A stretch of 64,000 nt of DNA from Bacillota bacterium (GCA_030019365.1 JASEFA010000002.1:458525-522524), one strand, 5' to 3'. Counted from the first letter of the stretch, positions 40,817 to 48,623 are shown. Numbers and translations: made by a program. The notes: generated by a model from the sequence alone, not told the origin.

Positions 40817-42079
40817 CTAGCTGCGGTAGCTAGCGTTGATGCGCACGTACTCCTCCGTAAGGTCACAGCCGAAGGCCCGGGCGCCATGAGGACCCGCTCC
40901 CAGGTGAACGCCGATGTGCACCTCCGGTGCGCTCAGGGCCAGCCGCGCCCGTGCCTCATCGAAGGGAACCTCCACCCCGTGCCGGGCCACTTCGACCGGT
41001 CCCAACGACACGGCCACGCGGCCGGGGTCGAAGGAGGCCCCCGAATGGCCCACGGCAGCCAGGATGCGACCCCAGTTGGGGTCGGCTCCCGCCACCGCCG
41101 TCTTCACCAGAGAAGAAGAGGCTACCGCCCGGGCCGCCCGCCGGGCATCCTCCCGCGTGGCCGCCCCCCGCACCTCCACCTCCAGATAGCGGGACGCCCC
41201 TTCACCGTCGCGGGCGATCTGCCGGGCCAGGTCCAGGCACACGCGGGTCACCGTCTGTTCCAGGACATCCTCCCCGGGATCGATGCCGCTCGCCCCGTTG
41301 GCCATGAGCACCACCATATCGTTGGTTGAGGTGTCCCCATCCACGGTGAGCATATTGAAGGTGTCGTCGACCGCCCGGCGCAGGATTCCCCCCAGGGCGG
41401 CCTCCCCAGCGCGGGCGTCGGTGAAGATGAAGGCCAGCATGGTGGCCATGTCGGGGTGGATCATGCCCGACCCCTTGGCCATGCCCGCCACTGTCACTTC
41501 TCCGTCGGGAAGGTTCACCGTCACCCCCGCCGTCTTGGGTCGGGTATCGGTGGTCATGATGGCGCGGGCCGCCTCCGCGAAGCCTTGCCGGGACAGGCCG
41601 GTCCCCGCCCGGCGAATACCCTCCCTCACCCTGTCCATGGGCAGGGGGACGCCGATCACCCCGGTAGACGCCACCGCCACCTGTCGGGCCGGTACTTCCT
41701 CGCCCAGCGACTGCGACAACACAGCCGCCGCCTCTTCGGCCATGGCCCGTGCATCGGCAAGGCCCTGCTCCCCCACGCAGGCATTGGCCCGCCCGCTGTT
41801 GCACACCAGGCCCCGCAGTACACCGCCCTGCAGGTGCTCCCGAGTGACCGCCACGGGAGCGGCCTGGACCCGGTTACGAGTGAACACTCCGGCCGCCCGG
41901 GCCGGGCACAGGCTGGCCACCAGGGCGAGGTCCAGCCTGCCGTTCTTCTTGAGCCCGGCATTCGCCCCGGCGGCCAGGAAACCTGACGGCCATCTGACCC
42001 GCCCCTCGGCAGGCTCCGTCACGACCATGGCCAGCCGCTCCCCGCCCGTCTCCAGGAACACTGATGCCTTCTCGTCCAT
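40817..42079 (-). CDS. argJ: bifunctional ornithine acetyltransferase / N-acetylglutamate synthase
   Basis: 420 residues recycling acetyl groups between acetylornithine and glutamate. The self-cleavage site lies in KGSGMIHPDMATMLAF (between A and T), which generates the alpha and beta chains; CNSGRANACVGEQG and the C-terminal EEYVRINASYRS are conserved. Follows argC by 16 bp. Its presence makes the pathway cyclic, so a separate ArgA/ArgE is not needed. Confidence 0.96.
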   Translation of the reverse strand: MDEKASVFLETGGERLAMVVTEPAEGRVRWPSGFLAAGANAGLKKNGRLDLALVASLCPARAAGVFTRNRVQAAPVAVTREHLQGGVLRGLVCNSGRANACVGEQGLADARAMAEEAAAVLSQSLGEEVPARQVAVASTGVIGVPLPMDRVREGIRRAGTGLSRQGFAEAARAIMTTDTRPKTAGVTVNLPDGEVTVAGMAKGSGMIHPDMATMLAFIFTDARAGEAALGGILRRAVDDTFNMLTVDGDTSTNDMVVLMANGASGIDPGEDVLEQTVTRVCLDLARQIARDGEGASRYLEVEVRGAATREDARRAARAVASSSLVKTAVAGADPNWGRILAAVGHSGASFDPGRVAVSLGPVEVARHGVEVPFDEARARLALSAPEVHIGVHLGAGPHGARAFGCDLTEEYVRINASYRS

Positions 42080-42095
42080 GAGTTCCTCCCGACCT

Positions 42096-43166
42096 TCATG
42101 GGAAGAGGGCCGGGGCCCCCAGCCCCGTCTCCTCCGGCCATCCCATCATCACGTTCAGGTTCTGCACGGCCTCGCCGGCCGCACCCTTGCCCAGGTTGTC
42201 GATGGCCGAGAACACCAGCACTCCGCCGGTGCGCCCGTCCACGCCCACCGCCAGGTGGCACCGGTTGGTTCCTCGTACGTGGACGGTGGCCGGTAGCTCC
42301 CCGGGCTCGAGGACGTGCACGAAGGGCTCATCCCGGTAATGCTCCCGGTAGGCCTGGTACAGGTCATCCAGCGACGGCACCGGCTCAACCCGCAGGTATA
42401 TCACCGAAAGCATCCCCCGTGACATGGGCACCAGGTGCGGCGTGAAAGCCACCCGCACCTCGCGCCCGGCCAGGCCCGCCAGTTCCTGCTCGATTTCGGG
42501 GACGTGCCGGTGGACACCGGCCACATTGTAGGGTCGCAGGGAATCGTTCACCTCGGGGTAGTGGGTCCCCAGGGACGGCCCCCGCCCCGCCCCCGTCACC
42601 CCCGACTTGCAGTCAGCCACCACCGCCCTCCAGTCCACCCCCGGCCAGGATGCCAGGGGTGCCAGGGCCAGGATCACGCTGGTGGGGTAACAGCCCGGAT
42701 TCGCCACCAGGCGGGCGCGGGCAATCTCCCGGCGCTTGACCTCGGGAATGCCGTAAACGGCCTCTCCCAGCAGTTCCGGACACCGGTGGGCATGACCGTA
42801 CCACTGCCGGTATGCCTCCGGGTCCCGAAGGCGGAAGTCGGCCCCGAAGTCCACCACCCGCCTGCCGGCCTCCAGCAGCCCGGGCACCATGTCCATGGCC
42901 AGGCCGTGGGGCAGGCAGAGGAAAACGACGCCGGCCTCCTCCGCTACCTCGCCCACCGGGGCGGAGGTGGGCTGCAGGATGAGGGGCGAGGGGTACAGGT
43001 GGGGGAAGATCCCGTCCAGCCTCTTTCCCGCGTAAGAATCCGACGTGGCCGCCGTTACCTGTACGCCGGGATGACCGGCCAGCAGCCGCAGGAGCTCCGC
43101 CCCCGTGTAACCCGTGGCCCCCAGGACGGCCACCTTCACCGGCACCGCGTCAGCCTGATCGAGCAA
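42096..43166 (-). CDS. argC: N-acetyl-gamma-glutamyl-phosphate reductase
   Basis: NADPH-dependent reductase of arginine synthesis. Rossmann motif VAVLGATGYTGAELLRLL, catalytic Cys in VANPGCYPTSVILAL, and HRHVPEIEQEL are typical. Three starts are possible: ATG 43190 (at the predicted transcription start, so leaderless), TTG 43166 (AGAAGGGGGG upstream, used here) and GTG 43139, which gives the usual 347 residues. First gene of the arg operon. Confidence 0.93.
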   Translation of the reverse strand: MLDQADAVPVKVAVLGATGYTGAELLRLLAGHPGVQVTAATSDSYAGKRLDGIFPHLYPSPLILQPTSAPVGEVAEEAGVVFLCLPHGLAMDMVPGLLEAGRRVVDFGADFRLRDPEAYRQWYGHAHRCPELLGEAVYGIPEVKRREIARARLVANPGCYPTSVILALAPLASWPGVDWRAVVADCKSGVTGAGRGPSLGTHYPEVNDSLRPYNVAGVHRHVPEIEQELAGLAGREVRVAFTPHLVPMSRGMLSVIYLRVEPVPSLDDLYQAYREHYRDEPFVHVLEPGELPATVHVRGTNRCHLAVGVDGRTGGVLVFSAIDNLGKGAAGEAVQNLNVMMGWPEETGLGAPALFP

Positions 43167-43197
43167 AACGAACCGGGCCCCCCTTCTCATTGCACAG

Positions 43198-43226
43198 ATT
43201 ATACTGCAGGCCGCATAAGTATGCAA
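43198..43226 (-). promoter_or_regulatory. sigma-A promoter of the arginine operon
   Basis: Minus strand TTGCAT (43221-43226), 17-bp spacer, perfect TATAAT (43198-43203). The inverted repeat at 43213-43224 overlaps its -35 and spacer. Confidence 0.75.
43213..43224 (-). promoter_or_regulatory. candidate operator (ArgR-like or GntR-like) in the argC promoter
   Basis: Imperfect palindrome GCATA-CT-TATGC between the -35 and -10 elements. Its position fits a repressor site. It is short for a full ARG box, and resembles the TTGCAT/ATGCAA repeat in front of the GntR gene at 46592, so the cognate regulator is uncertain. Confidence 0.4.
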
Positions 43227-43362
43227 GCTTGCTCCGCCCTGAGCGCCCTGACCCTGGCCGCCAGCCGTCCCGGCGCGGCCGCCCGTTGCCGCTACCCCGC
43301 CCATCCCGCCCCCGGCTCCCCGGTCGCACGCTCCGCCCCTGGCCTGCCACCCCTGCCGGGGC

Positions 43363-43392
43363 TTGACGTAGGGTTACATACGTGGATACAAT
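43363..43392 (+). promoter_or_regulatory. sigma-A promoter of the 51-aa gene and GntR regulator
   Basis: TTGACG (43363-43368), 18-bp spacer, TACAAT (43387-43392). Divergent from the argC promoter about 140 bp away. Confidence 0.7.
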
Positions 43393-43430
43393 GATTCTGT
43401 CAGACCGGGGGCGATGAGGTGGAGGATAAC

Positions 43431-43586
43431 GTGGCTTATGGCGAGAAGTACCACCTGCGGGCGGGGGAGTGGTATCCCCACCGGCCGGGCAACTTCCCGG
43501 ATGAGGAAGCGGCGGGCGAGGAGGACCGCATGATGTGGGACCTCATCCTGCGTGACTTTCTCGCCTCGCTGCCCCTGGAGGACTGA
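43431..43586 (+). CDS. small acidic protein, unknown function
   Basis: 51 residues, acidic and Trp/Tyr-containing (EKYHLRAGEWYPHRPG at the start, MMWDLILRDFLASLPLED at the end); no membrane helix or cysteine. GTG at 43431 has GGTGGAGG 5 nt upstream; GTG 43419 would add four residues. It follows a good promoter and its stop is 1 nt before the GntR gene start, so the two are translationally linked. I do not recognise a family. Confidence 0.6.
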   Translation: MAYGEKYHLRAGEWYPHRPGNFPDEEAAGEEDRMMWDLILRDFLASLPLED

Positions 43587-43587
43587 A

Positions 43588-44268
43588 GTGAGCGAAACCC
43601 TGGATCTCCCCGAGGCTCCGCCCGTCTCCCTGAAGAGCCAGGTACTGGGCCGCCTGCGGGAAGCCATCGTGCAGGGCCGGTACCGTCCCGGCGAAGTGCT
43701 GGTGGCGGCCCGGGTGGCTGAGGAGTTGGGCGTGAGCCGCACTCCGGTCAGGGAAGCCCTGCAGGCCCTGGAAGCGGAGGGGCTGGTGCGCTCCCTGCCC
43801 AACCGGGGGGTGGTGGTGGAAGGCATCACCCCCGCCGAGGTCGAGGACATCTTCACCATCAGGTCGGTCCTGGAGGCGCTGGCCGCCCGCTGGGCCGCCC
43901 GGAACATGACGGAGGAAGAACTGGCGGAACTGGGCGAGATAGTGGACCTGATGGAATTCTACACGGCCCGCGAGGACGTGGACCAGGTTACCCGGCTGGA
44001 CACCCGCTTTCACCAGTTGATCGTCAACGGTTCCCGCAGTCGCCCCCTGAAGCATGCCCTGGGCGGGGCCGTCTACTATGTACAGCAGGCCCGGGCCGCC
44101 TCCCTGAGGGTTCCGGGACGCCTGCTGCGCGCCCTGGAGGAACACAGGGACATATGCCGGGCCCTGACCGCCCGCGATGGGGACCGCGCGGCCGAGGCCA
44201 TCTCCACCCACATAGGGCACGCCCGCGCCAACCTGCTGGGGGCCCAGCGTCAATCCTCGGAGGAGTAA
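43588..44268 (+). CDS. GntR family transcription regulator, FCD subgroup
   Basis: 226 residues: N-terminal winged helix (AARVAEELGVSRTPVREALQALEAEGLV, residues about 35-65) and a helical FCD ligand/metal-binding domain (RSVLEALAARWAARN, DTRFHQLIVNGS, HIGHARANLL). FCD members usually sense carboxylic acids. GTG at 43588 with GGAGG 6 nt upstream. Converges on the Cys/His protein gene, with a 19-bp 3' overlap, and likely controls the neighbouring locus. Confidence 0.9.
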   Translation: MSETLDLPEAPPVSLKSQVLGRLREAIVQGRYRPGEVLVAARVAEELGVSRTPVREALQALEAEGLVRSLPNRGVVVEGITPAEVEDIFTIRSVLEALAARWAARNMTEEELAELGEIVDLMEFYTAREDVDQVTRLDTRFHQLIVNGSRSRPLKHALGGAVYYVQQARAASLRVPGRLLRALEEHRDICRALTARDGDRAAEAISTHIGHARANLLGAQRQSSEE

Positions 44269-44882
44269 GCCTCGAGCAGGCGGGCGGCCCGCTCGTGGTT
44301 GAATATGCCGCAGGGGCACATCCGCGCCAGCCGCCTCGCGGCGGTGGCCGGCTTCACTTTGCCCCGCCTGACGTCGGCAATGGTCTTCTTCACCAGTTGA
44401 GCCGAAATCATGTGATGCCCGCACATGGTGGTGATGGCCAGCACCTGAGGCGAAGGCAGGAGTTCCTTCCTGCCCCAGACGCCCAGCGAGAAGTTGATGG
44501 TGTGGGGCTTCACCCCGGCTTCGTCGCGTGCGGCCAGCACCTGGTCGAGGAGGCCGCTCACCACCACCGAAAGTCCCAGGTTCTTCTCGCGCAGCGTCCT
44601 GAGGAATCTCACCACCTGCTGCCGCGAGGTGAACACACCCCGGATGCGGGAACTCTGGCCCAACCCGGCCTTGACCAGGGCGGGGTCCAGGTCCAGGACG
44701 CACCCGGCCTTTACGTCCCCCCAGTTGGTGCAGCCTGCCTCCTCAGCCGCCTCCAGCGCCTCCCGGGCCTTGCGCGGGAAATCGTCGTCGTTGATCCCTT
44801 TGGCCTGGTACGCCAGCCACACGAAATCCCCGTCCATGAAGCGGCGGTCGCCGATGCGATGCAGGCTGTGGGTCAAGTGCAT
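44250..44882 (-). CDS. conserved protein with Cys/His cluster, function unknown
   Basis: 210 residues, soluble, no family recognised. Notable features: an N-terminal His-rich start (MHLTHSLHR), two internal cysteines (AGCTNWGDVKAGC), and a C-terminal set MCGHHM plus MCPCGIFN that could bind a metal or iron-sulfur centre together. ATG at 44882 follows GGGAAGGGAGAG and the ferredoxin-domain gene ends 12 bp upstream, so the two are one unit. Association with an Fe-S protein and FCD regulators suggests a catabolic or redox role, which is inference only. Confidence 0.7.
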   Translation of the reverse strand: MHLTHSLHRIGDRRFMDGDFVWLAYQAKGINDDDFPRKAREALEAAEEAGCTNWGDVKAGCVLDLDPALVKAGLGQSSRIRGVFTSRQQVVRFLRTLREKNLGLSVVVSGLLDQVLAARDEAGVKPHTINFSLGVWGRKELLPSPQVLAITTMCGHHMISAQLVKKTIADVRRGKVKPATAARRLARMCPCGIFNHERAARLLEAYSSED

Positions 44883-44894
44883 CTCTCCCTTCCC

Positions 44895-45623
44895 TCAGGG
44901 CTCGGCCAGGGGACGTCCCAGTCCGACGTTCACCTTGGCGCGGAACGGGTACTCGATCCCCAAGCGGTCCAGCTCCTCCCGCAGGCTGGGGGAAAGGCCC
45001 TCGTCGGCGCGCATCACCAGGCCCACCGAGAACACCGTCTCCACCTCGGCCTCCACCCGGCGCAGCGCCTCCAGGACGCTCCCCAGCCGGTCCAGGGGGG
45101 CCTTCCCCTCGATGATGATGGAAAGCAGGTGCTGGTCCAGCACGTCCTCCCGCAGCCTGCCGGTCTCCAGGTCCTCCACCACCATCCCCAGGGGGCTCAC
45201 CGTCGGTCGCTCCAGCTTCAGGCCCGCAGCCACCACCGCCCGGGCCACCCTATCCACGTCCCGCAACCTGACCCCCACGCCCGGCCGCCCCATGTCCACG
45301 CACAGTCCGAACTCGCCCCGACGCACCCGTCCGGTGACGTCGTTGGTCTTGGACTCCTCCGTGCCCCGGCCGGGGACTCCGGTCTCGGCCATGGTCTCCG
45401 TGGGGTCGGACAGGACATGGCGAAACACATCGCCGAAGCCGGGCAGCGCCCCGGGCTCAAAGGCCTTCCGCGCACACGCGTGGCGGATGCACACATAGCA
45501 ATCAGTACAAAGGCTGCCGTCGACCACCACCCGCCTGCGGGCGGCGTCAAGGCTCAGCGCTCCCACCGGGCAGTACGGCACGCATACCCCGCAACCGTTG
45601 CAGCGATCATTTAGGATGACCAA
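44895..45623 (-). CDS. 4Fe-4S ferredoxin-domain protein with C-terminal extension
   Basis: 242 residues. Two cluster motifs at the N-terminus: CNGCGVCVPYCP (about residues 7-18) and CTDCYVCIRHAC (about 37-48). The remaining 170 residues are alpha/beta without recognised motif (RGEFGLCVDMGRPGVGVRL; QHLLSIIIEGKAPLDRLGSV) and could be a partner-binding or catalytic domain. TTG at 45623 has AGGAGG 8 nt upstream. Likely an electron carrier for the downstream Cys/His protein. Confidence 0.8.
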   Translation of the reverse strand: MVILNDRCNGCGVCVPYCPVGALSLDAARRRVVVDGSLCTDCYVCIRHACARKAFEPGALPGFGDVFRHVLSDPTETMAETGVPGRGTEESKTNDVTGRVRRGEFGLCVDMGRPGVGVRLRDVDRVARAVVAAGLKLERPTVSPLGMVVEDLETGRLREDVLDQHLLSIIIEGKAPLDRLGSVLEALRRVEAEVETVFSVGLVMRADEGLSPSLREELDRLGIEYPFRAKVNVGLGRPLAEP

Positions 45624-45688
45624 TCGCGCACCCTCCTGTGACCGTCTCTGCACGCGCCTGGGGGACCCTGCCCCGCGGCGCCCACCGC

Positions 45689-45919
45689 TCACGCATGGGT
45701 GGCCCGCGTGCGTGCGGCCTGGCGCAGGAACCTCACCACCGCCAGGATCACCACCGCGGCGATGGTGAGCAGAACCGCACTGATGGGCCTGGCCATGAAG
45801 ATGGCCATGCTCCCGCCCGAGATGATGAGCGACTGGCGCAGGCTGGTTTCCACCACTCCTGCCGGGCAATAGGGAACGCAAATACCGTAGCCGTTACACT
45901 TCTGGGGATCGATGTACAT
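45689..45919 (-). CDS. chimeric remnant: broken ferredoxin N-terminus joined to TctA C-terminus
   Basis: 76-residue frame with two unrelated halves. Residues 1-22 (MYIDPQKCNGYGICVPYC and following) are the start of a ferredoxin like the next gene, but the second cluster cysteine is Tyr, so no cluster can form. From residue 24 on, SLRQSLIISGGSMAIF and ARPISAVLL match the last segment of TctA, the large permease of tripartite tricarboxylate transporters, including its final membrane helix. The junction is near 45850. ATG at 45919 has GGAGG 6 nt upstream, inside the GntR gene. Most likely an in-frame deletion scar; function doubtful. Confidence 0.65.
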   Translation of the reverse strand: MYIDPQKCNGYGICVPYCPAGVVETSLRQSLIISGGSMAIFMARPISAVLLTIAAVVILAVVRFLRQAARTRATHA

Positions 45920-46592
45920 GTCTGCCCTCCTTGGATGCCTCCATCTGCGCCAGGGCCGCCTGCCGGCCGCGCTGGATGTGCTCCCTCACCAGCATCTCGG
46001 CCCGGGGGCCGTCGCCGGCGGCCAGTGCCTCCACGATGCCCACGTGCTCGCATATGGCCTCTTCCGGTCGACCGGGCCGGGAAAGGGCAGTGACGCGCAA
46101 CAGGTTGATGTGATCCTGGATTTGCTCCAGCAAAGTGGCCAGGGGGGCGTTTCCGCTCAACCGGGCCATCTCGGCATGAAAGCGCCGGTTGAGGGCATTT
46201 ACTCCCGGGTAGTCGCCGTTCTGGGCGGCCACCTGGGCCTGTTCCACGATGGACCGCAGCAGGAGAAGGTCGGCCGGTCCGGTGCGGGAGGCGGCCAGCC
46301 TGGCCGCCAGCGACTCCAGGGCGTCACGTACCTGGAAAAGCTGCTCTGCCCGTTCCCGCGGCACCCTGACCACTTCCGCCCCCCGGAAGGGACGCAGGGC
46401 CACCAGGCCCTCCCTGTCCAGACGGCGCATGGCCTCCCGCACCGGAGTGCGGCTCACCCCCATTTGCTCCGCCAGCTCGACCTCCAGCAGGCGCTCCCCG
46501 GGCAGGAGCCGCCCCAACAGGATGGCCTCCTTGAGGTGCTCGTAGACCACGTCTCTCAGGGGCCGGGCGAGAATCTCGGGCAGCCGCTTCAC
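45894..46592 (-). CDS. GntR family transcription regulator, FCD subgroup (second)
   Basis: 232 residues: winged helix (EVELAEQMGVSRTPVREAMRRLDREGLVAL) and FCD domain (RDALESLAARLAASR, NRRFHAEMARLSGN, CEHVGIVEALAAGD). GTG at 46592 lies 9 nt after AAGGGGGG. A perfect inverted repeat (46624-46640) sits just upstream and is probably its autoregulatory operator. Its stop overlaps the chimeric remnant by 26 bp. Transporters of the TctABC type are often adjacent to such regulators, agreeing with the TctA remnant. Confidence 0.9.
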   Translation of the reverse strand: MKRLPEILARPLRDVVYEHLKEAILLGRLLPGERLLEVELAEQMGVSRTPVREAMRRLDREGLVALRPFRGAEVVRVPRERAEQLFQVRDALESLAARLAASRTGPADLLLLRSIVEQAQVAAQNGDYPGVNALNRRFHAEMARLSGNAPLATLLEQIQDHINLLRVTALSRPGRPEEAICEHVGIVEALAAGDGPRAEMLVREHIQRGRQAALAQMEASKEGRHVHRSPEV

Positions 46593-46623
46593 CGCAACAT
46601 ACCCCCCTTTCACTCATTACAGA

Positions 46624-46640
46624 TTGCATTTTGTATGCAA
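46624..46640. promoter_or_regulatory. inverted repeat, probable GntR/FCD operator
   Basis: TTGCAT-N5-ATGCAA, perfect 6-bp arms, 31 bp upstream of the GntR start. FCD regulators typically bind short palindromes of the TNGTNNNACNA kind; the core on the minus strand, TTGCATACAA, fits loosely. Confidence 0.55.
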
Positions 46641-46688
46641 GATACATTTACGCCATCGGCGACCAAACTCCTGCTACCCGGACCGCGC

Positions 46689-47897
46689 TTACCGGGCAGA
46701 GGGCGCGGACCCCTCTTCAGCGATCACCGTGGCCAGGACGTCGGCCAGGAGGTGGGCCGAGTACAGGGCCTCCTCCAGGGTGTTCTCCACGCCGCCGATT
46801 TCGAAGAGCAATCCTCCCGGGGAAAGGTGCTGGTTGTAGCGAGCGTCCGCCACCAGCACCTTGCGCAGCAGTCCCGGATACCGCTGTTCCATAAGACCGG
46901 ACACGCGATCGGCCAGGGCCCGGTTATGGGCCCAGTTTGGTCCCACCTGGTAGGGAGATCCCAGCACGATCATGATACGGGCGGCCGGGCGCCCGCCTAC
47001 CGTGGCCACGGTCGCCTCCCTGCCCGGGGAATCCCGGTGGACGTCGAACAGGAAGCGCACGTCGGGGTACTCGCGCAGCAGAGTCTGCACCGTTTCCTGG
47101 GAACGGACGTATGCGCCCAGCTTCCCCTGGCGGTCGTGCACGCGGCGCGACATGACCACGCCGATGCCGTGCTCCTGGCTCAAGGTGCGGGCCAGCTCCT
47201 CGGCTACGCGCAGCATGTTGCGCGACCCGTCCAGGGTATGGGCGTCCTCGGGATCACGGGCCCCTGCCAGGGCGGGCAGATAGGACTCGCGGGCATGGGT
47301 GCAATACAAACCCACCAGGACCCGACCGCGGAGCGCCGCGGGGACATCGGGGCCGGAGATCCCGCCCGGCCGGGGGGAGGGTTCTCCGCTCGAGGGGCCG
47401 GCCGCGCCCTGCGAGGGACCGCCGGTCTCGGCCAGATATGGCACGGGAGCTTCCTGGGCGCGGGCGGAAGCCGGGGCCGGGAGTACCAGCCAGGAAAGGG
47501 GATCGTACCACCGCAGCCCGGTGAGGACGCCCATCCCCTCCAGCAATACCTCTCCCCAGCCGGGTTCGTCGTGGGGCACGTGGTCCCCCGGCAGGGCGGG
47601 CAGAACCTGCCGCAACAGCCACTTCCACAGGGGAGCTTCCGGTGACTCCCACAGCGAAAACAGGCCCGCCCGACCTCCGGAGAGCACTGTGAGCAGCATG
47701 CCGCCCAGGCCGGGAGACTCCCCGGGCAGAAGGGAGGCCGGGGCGAGGGCGGAAACCACCCGGGGAGAGGACGGCCACAGGAGTACGGTCACCAGGACCG
47801 CGGCCAGCAGCAGGTATCCCGCCCCCAGCCATCCCCATTTCCTTACCGACCGCTTCCACCAGGGACCTGCACCCCACCAAAACAAATGGCCCGCCAA
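46689..47897 (-). CDS. spoIIP: stage II sporulation protein P (SpoIIP)
   Basis: 402 residues. An N-terminal membrane helix (GWLGAGYLLLAAVLVTVLL) anchors an extracytoplasmic amidase/endopeptidase that thins septal peptidoglycan during engulfment with SpoIID and SpoIIM. Catalytic-domain motifs are YCTHARESYLP, FLFDVHRDSPGRE and LLFEIGGVENTLEEA; a Pro/Gly/Ser-rich spacer (about residues 150-190) precedes it. TTG at 47897. A mother-cell sigma-E promoter would be expected; none is clear. The 229 bp upstream hold only a short tandem repeat. Confidence 0.92.
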   Translation of the reverse strand: MAGHLFWWGAGPWWKRSVRKWGWLGAGYLLLAAVLVTVLLWPSSPRVVSALAPASLLPGESPGLGGMLLTVLSGGRAGLFSLWESPEAPLWKWLLRQVLPALPGDHVPHDEPGWGEVLLEGMGVLTGLRWYDPLSWLVLPAPASARAQEAPVPYLAETGGPSQGAAGPSSGEPSPRPGGISGPDVPAALRGRVLVGLYCTHARESYLPALAGARDPEDAHTLDGSRNMLRVAEELARTLSQEHGIGVVMSRRVHDRQGKLGAYVRSQETVQTLLREYPDVRFLFDVHRDSPGREATVATVGGRPAARIMIVLGSPYQVGPNWAHNRALADRVSGLMEQRYPGLLRKVLVADARYNQHLSPGGLLFEIGGVENTLEEALYSAHLLADVLATVIAEEGSAPSAR

Positions 47898-47948
47898 AAG
47901 GAGCCACCCCTCCAGCGAAGCCTATGCACCCCGGCAAGACAAAATCCC

Positions 47949-47974
47949 GGGGATCAGAGGTGGGGATCAGAGGT
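47949..47974. repeat. 13-bp tandem duplication
   Basis: Two exact copies of GGGGATCAGAGGT in the region between spoIIP and the holin-like gene. No function apparent. Confidence 0.8.
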
Positions 47975-48126
47975 GGGTCGGGCGGGCGCAGGCATTTGCC
48001 GATCGGCCCGCGCCCCGCCCCCCACGGCGACAATCACCCGCTGCCCTTCACTCGCGGGCCCCGGGCAGCCGGTCCTGCCTCCGCCAGCCGACCCGGACTG
48101 CGGCAGCCTGTCTTAACTCCGGCGGC

Positions 48127-48462
48127 CTATCTCAGCTCGGTGGGCACGAAAGCGTCCACTATGCCGATGATGAGTGACGCCAGCAGAGCCCCCCAAACGC
48201 TCACCTGCATCCCGGGGACCAGGAACTGTGCCACGTAGATGACTACCGCCGCCACGATGAAGCCGACCACCCCACGCCCCTGGGGGGACACCCGGCGCCC
48301 GAAGAGAGCTTCCACCACCCACCCGAGCACGGCAATCACCACTGCCGCCAGGAGCGCGAACCAGAATCCGGCGATGCGGAATCCGGGGAGTATGGCGGCG
48401 AGCAAGAGCAGGACTACCGCCGAGACCACCAGCCGGATGACAAAGCCGAACCATCCTCGCAT
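48127..48462 (-). CDS. small four-helix membrane protein (phage holin family 4/YvlD-like)
   Basis: 111 residues with four hydrophobic segments (FVIRLVVSAVVLLLLAAILP, FWFALLAAVVIAVLGWVV, VVGFIVAAVVIYVAQFLV, VWGALLASLIIGIVDAFV). This is the pattern of the YvlD / mycobacterial 4-TM 'phage holin' family, which in chromosomes is generally not a lysis gene. ATG at 48462 with GAGGTGGTGAG 4 nt upstream. Confidence 0.82.
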   Translation of the reverse strand: MRGWFGFVIRLVVSAVVLLLLAAILPGFRIAGFWFALLAAVVIAVLGWVVEALFGRRVSPQGRGVVGFIVAAVVIYVAQFLVPGMQVSVWGALLASLIIGIVDAFVPTELR

Positions 48463-48574
48463 AGGACTCACCACCTCTGGCGTAGCTTGCCCGCCGGGCA
48501 CAGCCTCGTATACTGCTCCCGCCACTGGGCGGCCCGCGCGTGCGCAGCCGCAGCCTGACGCCACGCGGCGCGTG

Positions 48575-48603
48575 TTGCAGCGCATCCGCTCAGATGGTAC
48601 AAT
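48575..48603 (+). promoter_or_regulatory. sigma-A promoter of rpsT
   Basis: TTGCAG (48575-48580), 17-bp spacer, TACAAT (48598-48603); start of translation 20 nt further on. Confidence 0.7.
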
Positions 48604-48623
48604 GCCCGCCGGGGGTGAAGTCC

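Noticed and set aside
38783-41329. 848-codon plus-strand open frame opposite argBD/argJ
   Set aside because: Antisense shadow of the ArgBD fusion and ArgJ; no recognisable motif and no ribosome site.
43213-43224. Definite ARG box
   Set aside because: Only a short palindrome is present, no second box is visible, and the same half-site occurs at the GntR gene, so it was kept as a candidate operator only.
47898-48126. Sporulation sigma promoter upstream of spoIIP
   Set aside because: No sequence pair fits sigma-E or sigma-G -10/-35 elements well enough to claim one.
48127-48462. Phage holin / prophage remnant
   Set aside because: The only phage-like signal is the family name; neighbours are spoIIP and rpsT, and this 4-TM family is commonly chromosomal.
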